A stretch of DNA of 64,000 nucleotides from Lepidurus packardi (lineage: Eukaryota > Arthropoda > Branchiopoda > Notostraca > Triopsidae). The DNA lies in NCBI GenBank assembly GCA_023053545.1, contig JAKZAN010000006.1:5027001-5091000 (forward strand). Reading direction: 5' to 3'. The position numbers and the translations under genes were made by a program. This document shows positions 45,156 to 56,033 of the stretch, piece by piece. Each line of letters begins with the position of its first letter. Positions within the stretch are counted from its first letter, which is position 1. A model generated the notes under the pieces. It was not told where the DNA came from. It ran no database searches and was given only the letters and a program-made list of their open reading frames with translations.

Positions 45156-47948
45156 ATGGAATTACTGCATGATTCTAGTGATTTACTGCTCAAAAGTGCG
45201 ACATTTCTAGGATTTTTTCCGGTCAATGACCCGGGATCCAAATCTCGCAGTAATTTCACGAAATTACTGCAATTTCTCCAGCGATTGCTGCTCTGGTGTG
45301 TTGTGATCACTAGTTTGGGTGCCGTGGCAACGTTATTTACCAAGCATATGTTAATTCTGGTCGAGTATGGCCGAAGCGTTACGACGTACCTCATTTTGGC
45401 GAGTTATTTGGTATCGCGGTTTGGGTTTTCCATTCTGATCATTGTATTCGCCGTGGTTCACTCGACCAAGTTGGCAGAATTATGGAATCGTCTAAGGGAA
45501 ATTACTCTTCGGCTGGGGTTCGTCGAGTCGGAATTCCGACAGATCCGTTGCAGAAATAGTATCGTCATGTGGGCAGTAATAGTACTGGTAATGGTATTTC
45601 TTCGCAGTTTTGCGATTTTAGTAAAGTTTAGTTCTACTTATTGCTGCAGAAATTGTATTTATTACTGTCGCAGAAATAGTACCATCATGTGGCAGTAATA
45701 GTACTGGTAACGGCATTTCTTCTCAGTTTTATTTTTTTTAACTGGTCAAGTTAGTGATTACTGTTGCAGAAATTGCATCGGCATGTGGACAGTAATAGTA
45801 CTTGTAATCGTATTTCTTCGCAGCTTTACAGTGATTATTATTGTCGCAGACAGAAGATCCGTTGCAGAAGTAGTACCATCATGTGACAGTAATAGTACTG
45901 GTAGAAATTTTTAAAATATTAAGAATTTTCAACATTTTTTTCTAAATTTTGTGAAACTTTTCTAAGTTTTCAGAAATTTTGACGGTATTTCTTCCCAGTT
46001 TTACATGTTTTTCCTAGTTAAGTTAGTGATTATTACTGTCGCAGACATTGGCGCATGCAGTGCTTGGGGTCGCGTTCGGCGAGTCATGGCTTTACAAGTT
46101 CAACTTCTGGAATACATTATCGGATAGGTCCTTGGTATTCATCTGCCGTTTCAGTTATATCTACCCGTATGTCTTCACTGCTTTGGTTATGCAAATGTGC
46201 TGGATGATGGAGAAAGTGCTGCTGAAGCATACAATCCTCGTGGCAGACTTCTTCCAGTCCTACCAGCTCCGCAGCGAGGATGTGCGAAGCATTTCTTGGA
46301 GTTCGAAGTATTTCTGCAGATATTTGATTTTTTAAAAATCCGAGGGAATTTCTGGTGGCAGGGAGGCATGGAAGGAGGACGTCAAACAGTTAGATAGTTT
46401 GAGGCGTTTGCATTGTGAGCTGGTAAACTTAGCGAACGTTCTGCAGAACCATTTCTCGTGGCCGATACTCTTCCAAGTCCCCTTAACCATCTGCGACTTG
46501 ATGAACGGCGGCATTTTGATGTTTACTCGGGTGCAGCGCGAGGCTTACTCGTCGTTGCCGCAGTTAATATTGGAAAATCTGACCGGATTAATGGGATTTA
46601 TATTCGTTCTCCGGGCCGGTGATGGCTTGGCTGACAAGGTGAAGAAGATTTATTGCTGACTATGAAGAAATTTTTTTGTTTCCTGTCGGCTTTGCTGAAT
46701 ATAAGCGTGGATTTGTTTACTTACACAGATGGTTTGCGTGAAAGACGTGCTAGAAAACGTGCCAACGTTTAATCTCAGCATCCTTTTGCAGCTACAGGTA
46801 TACCTTGCAAACAATACTGGGAAAATGTAAGGGGATTCAAACAGAGGTTTTGGCAGTTGCAGCAATTCCTCAACAAAGTCCAAACCAAACAGACGGCTTG
46901 GTCCGCCTTTGGTTGCTTCAAGATCCAAAGAAACCTACTTCCTTCGGTAAACGTTTCCTGTTGTAATATCAAAATTTGTTTAGATTTCTTCCGGTTTGGG
47001 TACCGGCACTATTTCTTCCAAACTTTGTTTGCCATTTTTTCAGTTCGTACACTTTTGCCTCCATTATTTTGCCGCTTGGATTGAAATTTCTTTACAATTT
47101 TGATGAAATTTAGTAATATTTCTTCAACATGCGGCCTAGTATGTACAATATATCTGTTTTACATATCTTGAAAATTTTGGTTTAAATTTCTTCAAACTTG
47201 TGTCCATTTTCTTTACATTTTTCGACATTTCTGGGCTATGCGTTAAATGTCAAAATTTGGGTTTAAATTTCTTCACAATTTTTCCAAATTTCTTCCATAT
47301 TTTTCGATATTTCTGCGCTAATTTCTGAAGCTTTTATTTTGTAAATGTCTTCAACATTTCTGACAAAATTAATATTCCTTCGACATTTCTGCCAAGTTTT
47401 GAGCATTTCTACGACATTTCTATGCTAATTTCTGCAACATTTATATTTTAAATCCTGTTACAAAACTTCGGTTTACATTTCTTCAAAAATTTTGACAAAT
47501 TCATCAACATTTTTCGACGCTTCTGAGCTAACTTAATAACATTTCTTCGATCGATATTTCGACGCTAATTTCTGCATATTTCTGTTATAAATGTCCCTTA
47601 AAAAGTAGGTTAAAATTTCTTTAAAATTTTACAAAATTTTTTAACATCTCTTCGTCATTTCTGAGCTAATTTCTGCAACAGTTCTTTTCAAAATTTCACG
47701 AAAATTTCTTCAGAATTTGATCAAATTTCTTAACATTTCTTCGATATTTCAGCGCAAATTTCCACAACTTTTCTGTATTAAATGTCATTGGAACCGTTTT
47801 TAATTTAATTTGAAATTAGCCCATCTCATTACTGTTTACATTACTTCGCCTGTAGGTTTTAGGATGTGTTGTGACCTACTTCCTGATCAACTACCAGTAC
47901 CACGTAGTCGCCGGGCATAATTTACCGTATGAGCCGATTTCGATATGA
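45156..47948 (+). CDS. Gustatory receptor (arthropod 7TM chemoreceptor family)
   Basis: Six exons: 45156-45587, 46045-46307, 46362-46638, 46729-46797, 46845-46946 and 47856-47948, with phases 0, 2, 0, 0, 0, giving 411 residues, typical for the family. Several hydrophobic helices are visible (LLLWCVVITSLGAVATLF, YLILASYLVSRFGFSILIIV, MWAVIVLTLAHAVLGVAF across the splice, YIYPYVFTALVMQMCW). The C-terminal exons give QTKQTAWSAFGCFKIQR and TYFLINYQYH, matching the TYhhhhhQF signature of gustatory receptors with Tyr in place of Phe. Members are ligand-gated cation channels with an inverted 7TM topology; the ligand here is unknown. Three short late exons with phase-0 introns are characteristic of Gr genes. 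Intron 1 holds copies of the exon 1 3' edge. Confidence 0.88.
45548..45910. repeat. Four tandem copies of an exon-edge segment, about 95-120-bp unit
   Basis: Each copy contains TTGCAGAAATAG, a CATCATGTGG-like core and GCAGTAATAGTACTGGTAA, beginning near 45548, 45668, 45765 and 45861. The first copy spans the end of gustatory-receptor exon 1 and its donor; the others lie in intron 1. The later copies differ by single-base indels. Confidence 0.85.
46947..47855. repeat. Low-complexity intron with degenerate TTTCTTCAACATTTCTTCGAC motif
   Basis: The last large intron of the gustatory receptor consists mainly of irregular variants of AAATTTCTTCAACATTTC and TTCGACATTTCTG at roughly 20-60 bp spacing. 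No coding exon is apparent between 46947 and the acceptor at 47855. Confidence 0.7.
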
Positions 47949-50900
47949 CGAAAGTTTGAGCCGCCTTAAAAGTCCTTCCAAGACTTGCGCTTATAAACGT
48001 TAACAAATAGGTCATCTTCAGGCCTACAATCGTTTTCTTTTGGCTACTCGACTTTAGACTTTGAAAGTCGACTTTTAGTTTTGGTCTCCAGTCAGGCGAG
48101 TACTCTTGTGCCCAGACTTCAACTTAATCCCGCCCATTGTTTATGTATCTCCTTTATCGATATCGAACAATTCATATATTGCCTTTGTTTACTTTCTACA
48201 CGCCCCGCCCCATGGGTGGAGCAGTTGTAAACTTACGCCTCTAAGCGTTCGTTTTGGACTCGAGACTTTCCAAATCGACTTCCGAAAAGTTTCAAAATTT
48301 AGGTTAAAACGAACGCTTATAAGCGTAAGTCAAAGAAGTTTGACTAGCCGAAGGTGCAAAACGAACGCGACTATGGTTAAAGATTCTCTTTCGTCCGCTT
48401 TATTAATATTACTGCCTGCAAACCCTTAACGTCGAAAACCAATTCTACCTGTCAAGTTTTGCATTCCAAATTATTTTTTTCCCCTAAGAACACTTTGTGT
48501 ATCTTCGCTAACAAACCTTTCAATTCAGAAAAAAAAAGCCTTCAAAAGGAATAGTTTGACGTCTATATAACCTCCCGGACAACTGTGCTGCCCTACGGCA
48601 GCCAAAGCAATCAAATCAAGAAGAACAAAAAAAGTCAAAATAAGTTTTTTTTTTTTTTTTATTTTTTCTTCCCTTTGAATTGCCTTTTAAAAAGAGTGTT
48701 GGTCGTTACCTGGAAAAATCCAATTAAGCACTAATTTTCCCGACCACCTCAAAAGCCATTCTTTCTTTCTCCCATGGCCAACTATCTAATCTAAAAAAAA
48801 AAAAAAGAAAAATATTCACGTATAGCTGCGTTGAATTGGGAGAGAAAAACGGAAGCCAAGCTTAAAAGATCGTGAGATAAAAAAAAAAATTAAGAAAGTT
48901 TAAGGGAAAAGAAGAGCTCCTTTATGTTGCAGGATGTTTTGGTGATTGAAGTGCGGGGCAAAGCTGCGGTTGATTCGACTCAACTTTTCCAACAGGCTTA
49001 AATTTCATTGTTCTGGGCCAAGTACATGGGCAAACGTGTTACCGCGCGGGGAACAAAGAGGGCGGAACTGGGCACAAAGTCGTCCAAGTAGGAAATCCCA
49101 TGTTCGCCTAATCCAATCTTCGTCGTTTTTGTTCCTTGAAAATTTCTGTACATCCCGTCTTCTTTATTTTATTATTTTTTTTTTGCGGAAGAGGATTTCA
49201 GTTGTAGTCGTTCAACAAGGGAAATGGAAAATGACTTTTGAGGAGTAATAGAGGTAAAAAGAAAAACATCATGGCTTTGATTTTTTTTTCTTTTTTTTTT
49301 TTTTTTACGAAAGGGAAAGCAAACCTGAGGAAAACGTGTATTACACCTTTGACAAACAGAATATTCAGGGATTTGGAGGAGAGTGAAGCGTGTGAAGACC
49401 TGAAAAAGTTTTGACAAATGGGCTTCCTACAAAGCAGATAGAAGAAATTGCATTTCTGCTTGATATATTTTGGGATTTTTAGAGGCAGGAATGGAAGGGA
49501 AGAATCCCTAGTGGCCGAGTACGAGAAACCTGGAATCCTGTCTTTTCGTTTTCCTTGGGATTTTTACACCCATGGGGATTACTGCGGGCATCTCTTCCAT
49601 CTCTGTTCGATTCTTTTCCTCCGCTTTTCGAGCATTCGGGCTTTTTCTTTTTTTTTTTTTTTTTGGCTAGCAATAGCGCAACAATAGCACAGCAATAGCC
49701 AGTAATCGTAGTACACAAGCTCAGATGATAAACGAGTCCGAAGTTGCGGCTGCAGATCAATTCTATTGCTGTGCTTATGTTTTAAAAGTTCTTGATATCG
49801 TTTGTGATTAGGGGAAGATTTTCTTTCTTTTTCTTTTCTCGTATTTTTCAAGTAAATTACTGGTAGCTTTTCACGTAAGTGGGTCAATATTACTGCGGAG
49901 TATTTCTTTAAAGTAATTACTAATGGGGCGAGAGATTGTATTACGTTGCAGTAGTGAAATTGTTTTTTGGCATATGAAGTCATTACTTTGAAGTCGTTTG
50001 GGTTATTACTTCAGACAGGAAGAATTACTGCAGCTATAAAGAAATTACTACGGAAGCTAAGGAATAACTGCAGAAGTTGAAGAATAAGAGCCAGGAATTA
50101 AAGCGTTAGAGCAAAGTTAGGACAGCGTCAAAGGACTGCAGAAATTAAGACATTACTGCAGCAAGGTACAAATTGCCTATGCATATAGATGGATTGCTTC
50201 ATAGTGTAGTACCAATATGAAAAATCAATGGAGTTAGGCAAGCTATGGTAGAAATTAAGTATCCCTGAAGAAATTACTGCAGAAATAAGTTATTTAGCCG
50301 AGAAATAGAGGAATTCCTACCTAAAACCTGATATTGTAGCTCAGAAACAAAGACATTTATTCGGAAATAAAGAACCAGCAAAGAAGTTACTGGAAAAGTA
50401 CAGACATGGAAATACTTCAGAAATAAAAGAACTTGGTAGGAATTGCTGCAGAAAACAAACTAAAAAAATTACTGTAGATTCAAAGAGATCCTGTAGAAGT
50501 TGGTTCCAGCTATAAAGAAATCCTACATAAATTACTTTCAGAAATACGTAAATTACTTCACGAACTTTTATATTCATAAGTTCTGCTGAAACAAAAGAAA
50601 CACTTGTGAAGAAACTAAATTTTTAGAAATAAATACATGCAAATAAAAAACTACATAATTCAATCAAGTAAAAAATAATTCCTAAACTCAAAAAAATTCT
50701 AGCAAATTACTGCAGAACTAAATAAAAAATACCAAATTATTGTAGAATAAAAATTCGAAATTATTACAGAAATAAGGAAAATTCCAAGAAATTACTCTAG
50801 TACAGAAAATTCCCTTCAATTCAATTAAGCAATTCCTGATATATTACCGCAATTAGTGTCTAGTAATATTAGTAATATTACCGCAATTAGTGTCTGGTTT

Positions 50901-51112
50901 TGATTTCTGCTTGTCAGATAGGTCGAAGAAATGTCACATTAACTTGGCTTTGTAATAACTAATTAGGGCCCTGATTGTCAGCTTTGCAAGTTTTTCAAAG
51001 TCGAAGATTTATTTCCTAAATTTCTGGGTATTTCTATTGTCGACGAAAAATTCACTCCACTAGAGGCAGAAATACGGCCTCCTACATAATAAGATGCTCT
51101 CCAATTTCAGTA
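47949..51112. other. Gene-poor region with a dense ATTACTGCAGAAAT motif field
   Basis: From about 49860 to 50880 the sequence is built from irregular variants of AAATTACTGCAGAAATAAAG, repeated dozens of times without a fixed period. 48000-49800 contains homopolymer runs and short open frames with no family resemblance. No gene is supported. Confidence 0.6.
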
Positions 51113-51334
51113 ATGGAAAACGTAGCAGAGCGCAGTAAAGTAGAAGAATATTATCTCAGCATGCTGCAAGATGACAGACAGAGTTTTGTTCATTATAGAG
51201 GAATCGGTAGCACATGTTAAAAGGAATGCGTCTTTCCTATTTGAAGTTCTGTATCCTTGCCTGAGCCTTTCATGTTTATTTTAGGCAAATGCTACGCTAG
51301 ACAGCAAGAGAAAGAAAGCAGAAGAGACATATGA
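51113..51334 (+). CDS. Possible two-exon small protein, 47 residues
   Basis: An ATG at 51113, three bases after a good acceptor-like CCAATTTCAG, opens a frame to a GGTAGC donor at 51207. An acceptor TTTTAG at 51284 rejoins in phase 1 and reaches TGA at 51334. The peptide is polar and helix-prone (MENVAERSKVEEYYLSML, then DDRQSFVHYRGIG, ending KESRRDI). I do not recognise it. It could be chance, or the last exons of a longer gene whose upstream exons I missed. Confidence 0.3.
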
Positions 51335-54300
51335 CTAGCTAGTGATGCGGAAAGTTGACGAGCGTGAACATAGCAAATCCATAAAGATTCCATTTGGAAA
51401 TGGACGTAACCCGGAGAGGTGCATAGACACTATGTTCGAGAGGAGCATCTTTTGACTTTGACACATTAATCCAAAGGGCCTTTCTTTTCCAACTCCGGAC
51501 ATCAAGCATCAAACAAAAGAAAACTCTTTCGAGCATCAATTTTCCCTCACCATGGCGAGAAAAGTAGATTTTTACTGTTTCACCTCCGTCAGAATTATTA
51601 CAGTCTGGTGCCCACAGATGGCGTAGCTTAGGTCAGGAAAAAGAAAAAAAAGTTGGAAGTTCACTAGAGAGGAATTTTCAAGTTCCAGGCAGTAGTTTTC
51701 ATGGTATAATGCGTATAGATTTATTCGGTCCAAAACCTGCTTCCAATGACGACTGCTGTTTTGGCGTAGACTATACGTGCCCTGGTTAACAAGGATTCAC
51801 TGGTTGTGCTTTGAAACCTTAATTGGGTTCTGAAATGTGACCCACAAGCTAGAGTATTTATATTAGAGAGAGAGAGAAAAAAACAAAACAAGAAGGTTTC
51901 CTATTCCAGGATTTGTTTTGTAGATCACTGCCAGTCGAGCAAGAAAATTCCAGGCCTGCTGCAAGTTTTTTCAAACTTTTGTCAACATTGTTGCGTTTCC
52001 TCCGTTTCTCGGAAAATATTGATTTAATTAAAAACCAGGCCTGCTAAAAAAATGAAATGAAGAGCTGCCTTTGTTGTCAAAACAGACAAGCCGAAGATTA
52101 TTGTGTATTTTTCTTAAAAATCTCAGGCTGATAGTTTCCGAGCATTCCCTGGTTGAAATCTGCTCACGTTTTACCAAGTGGTGGAGCGCAGCGCCGCGCG
52201 TGGGGGTGACCGGAACCCGAACCCCTGTTGGCAACTCGGCAAGTCGCGTTGGAGTCCCACGCGGTCCACCATTTTGGAAATCTTTTAAACCGTTTTATGA
52301 TTATTAAAAACTATTCCAATATTTAATTTCAAATGGTTTAAGCTCCAATAGAGATTCAAAACTGCTTTTTGACGCTTTCTTTCCTAAACACATAACTGCA
52401 TAGAAAGTTCTATGTTCAGGAAAGAAATCGTGTAGATGGAATGGATAAGCATCAACAAGCTCACAATAAAAAAAGGAGGAAGTTAACGAATGCGTGTAGG
52501 AAAAAAAGGCCCAAAGCTGTCTGGTAGATTACATTGAATAACAAAGCAGGTCTCGGAATTGCCCAAATTGTACTTGACCAAATTGGATGAGAGGGGGTGG
52601 AGAAGGGGGGTTTGCTGGGTGCCTTGGGGTTTTGTGGGTAACTTTGAGCTTTGAGCACAGAATAAGACCAGAGAAAAAGGAAAAGGAGTCGACAAGATGC
52701 CTAAAGATCTTAAGTCGCTCGTTTAATCCCATTTGCTGGGATGAACCAAAAGCTTCTCACCCCCCGGCGCCTTAACTGACGGAAGATTTTCCAAAAGCTT
52801 TTGCATTTCAGAGTTTCCATTGTTTCGCTCCTGCACGCTCTGCAGCAAAGGAAGGAAAATAACAGTAATACACAGTAATAGGGATCTTCCGCCAGAGAAA
52901 GAGAAGGCCAAACTCCACGTTGGGAGTCAGATAGGGCTCTTTTTGCAGTCCAGCCGTTACGCATTACATCAAAGATATCACGCTATGCAAAAACTGTTGG
53001 AATATAGACCATGCGAATTGCCTTTTGAGTGCCAACTTATGTAAAGAAGCTTGGGAGGATGGTTTGGCTGCCTAAAGTGCTCCTTTACGCTCATTTTCAT
53101 GGTTTAAGGTGTCCTGCCCTGTTTGGCCTTTTCTGCTTTTTTTGGCTAGTTTTCTGCCCCAAAACGTACAATTCCCCTGCAATGAAAGCGGAGGAAGGGA
53201 GAAGGGCAGCCGCTATTTCTGTCCTCGCCTCTGGTCGACGGAGTGTGACTCTTGGCAGTCGGGGTTTATACCCAGGGGCTAATGTACCAATAGTGTAATA
53301 CGTGTAATAGTATTGCTGGCTGTTGATCTATGTTGTACGCAAAGAGCACGGCGCCGTCGCCGGGAAGGGCTCTTTTCCATTCCTATAGTAAACTCAAGAT
53401 TGCTGCGTCCCCGGCGTATCTGGCAGCATCCCGGCATAGTAAGTAGTACGCTACCGGGCGTCCACCGGGTAGGGCATCGGCATCGGGCTAGTAGTGTCTT
53501 ACTGCGTCCGACCTTCACGTTCAGTGAATTGCTTCCAAGTGTCTAATAAGCCTTATAGCTTTGAAAATAGTTTAAGAAATCTTCCTAGTACGTACAGTAA
53601 TCTTCCCAGAGGTACGGTGCTGTACGTGGTACTTCTGCCGTGTACTTGTGATTTGAGGTTACTGTGTCCACTAGGAACTTTGGGATAACAGATTAGGTCA
53701 GTGAGGAGAGAGAAAGAGACATGAGAAAGGTTCTTGGTATTTGTTCTGGGACAACATAGCACGCGTGGGAATAAAAATAGGAAGTGGGTGAAAGACTAAT
53801 GTTATGTTGCCGACAAAGTGTCTGGAGACTATAAAGGAAAACGTGGTGTTGGTGTGGTCCGACAAGCAAAAACCCCCTGAAGGAAGCACGGAACAAGCCT
53901 TCAGTTTTTAATAGCTGCTCGCGGATATTGGCTTGAAAGACGGTTGCTGGAGACAAACAAAAAATAAAAGAAAAGGACCTGTCAGGAATCCCTTTCTCTT
54001 CTTACAATGAAAAAACATGTAAAAATGTCAGGTAAGAAAAACTAGACGTTTATTGGCCAGACAATAGAGCGAAAACAATCCCCTTAGCATCTTATGAGGG
54101 AAAATAGCTGAATAAGCCCCGCCTCTCCTCACATGTGTCGACAAATAATACTGATCAACATTCATTGTTCAGTTCAAACCGGTGACACAGTGCCAAGTTG
54201 AATTTATTCGACGTTCGTTGTTCAGTTCAAACGGGGGAAAACGGTCCTCTTTTAGACCTTATGGACCAATAGCTGGAAATAAGCCCCACCCACCCACGCA

Positions 54301-56033
54301 TTTCCCTGGTAAATAGCGCTACAACAGCGCGAAAGTTGAACGGCAGTTGGTTGTTTTCGTTCCAATCAGAATAACTCAAAGTGTTTACAGTGTCTAATCA
54401 ATGTTCCACGCCCTTTCACTATTACCAGCCACGCCCAGTGCCGCTAAAACGTATTTCCGTTGCTTCTGGAGCAGTATAATTGCGATATGCAGTGCTCAGT
54501 GTTTAGAGGCCATTCGTTGTCAAATTAAGCCCCTCCTACCTACCCTGGAACTGCTGGCTCGCTCTGGACCTAGTGTGCAAATCGTATTCATCGAGTTTTC
54601 ATTCCTAGAAAGTGGAATTACTGTCCTTCATTATTAGCAAACGGGTATGCGGCTTCTCTAGAACCATTCCAGTTTCGAGTTAATTGACTTAATTCAGTTT
54701 ATTAGTGCGTGAGTCGCTCTTGTGTGTGTCCATAAGTCCGTGTATCGCAAACCACTCCGGAGCTGATGTAATATAACTTCACAAACTCGAGGGATTGGGG
54801 ACTAAAGAAGGAAAATACGAAAAAAAGACCTTTGCTTTGATGCTGAGTACATGTGCAAGAGACCGTGCTTGGAAAGCTCTCTCATTTGGTGCGGATTATG
54901 CTTAGTAACCCGGAGCCCAAAATTTTGCATTGGCGTGAGTCCTGAACGAAGAAGACCGCCAATAACCTCAAGGAGGCTTTAAGTCGCTCTTTCGTCTCCA
55001 TCCGGCCATCCCCTTTTCCTTTTACCCTGGAACTGAATCTTCTTCCCCTTCCCCTTCTTCTACCCTGGAGCTAAGTACCCGTGCGTGCGCTGCTACCGAC
55101 TCGGCGCGAGTAGTGCAGAAAGAACAATCTTGTTGCTGATCCTTATGGTGCGGGAACTACGGTGGCCCATTGCTGCACCGCTCATGGCGTTCAGCTCATC
55201 CAACTCACCCAAAGTGCAAAAGGCATGACTTTTGGGATGACGACCCTTGACGCCAGAGTTGCTGTTTGGAGCGTCAAAATGACCATGGACCGCAGCTTCA
55301 TCTTTCTTATGAGTGCAACGTGCAATAGCAAGTGGCTCCAATCGAGTTAAAAACTTTATAGCCTAAAGCCACCCAAAAAGGGGTGGAGAATCTTCCCCTC
55401 CTCCGGCTAAAATCTTCTTTCTCTTGGGGTGGAAAATAAAAATGGATTTAAAAAGAAGAAGCTAGAGAATTAGAAGCAGGTTAAACGGTACAATCGCCGA
55501 AATTGGCGCTGGTGCTGAGCGCAGGGGAAAAGAGTACAGCGTTAAGCTTAAAGACCGTAAAGAACCAGTGAAGCTTGTGATTAAATATGGATTCCAAATT
55601 GGAGAGGAGGGACGGCAGTCAGAGTCAGCAGAAATTGGGACGCGCAAGCAAGAATATGAATGGGCAAACAACTTGCGGACTCCTACCCTTCCTGTACTGG
55701 CCGCTGCAAGCTGCCTAACCGCAGTTACGAAAGGTGTGTGACTGGATGACAGTGAAGGACTATAATCCTCTCCATCCAAATTTTGTAATTAATTTAGGTC
55801 CATCCTTTGTGAATTTCTAGATATATATATGTAAGAGTTTTTATTATTTTTTTTATTTATGGATCATTAGAGTGGGGAGGTGCATGGGTGCTCGTACTCT
55901 GGAAGCTCGTTGAAAGTGAGGGAGAAAAATTATAGAGCTTTCATAATTGCAATTCGCCTTGCATGGGATGGGACCTCCATGGAAAATTTGGTGTCGTTGG
56001 AGTAATCTTTTGGCTCGGGGTAAATTGCGGAAC
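51335..56033. other. Gene-poor intergenic region
   Basis: No supported gene. At 55466-55741 the plus strand is open for 92 codons without a start codon and reads like protein (KEYSVKLKDRKEPVKL, EIGTRKQEYEWANNL), but I cannot name it or find splice partners; it may be a decayed exon or mobile-element remnant. Elsewhere only short frames and Pro/Ser-rich shadows occur. Confidence 0.5.

Noticed and set aside
53279-53550. Overlapping Arg-rich frames on both strands
   Set aside because: Shadows of locally GC-rich DNA, with no homology or start context.
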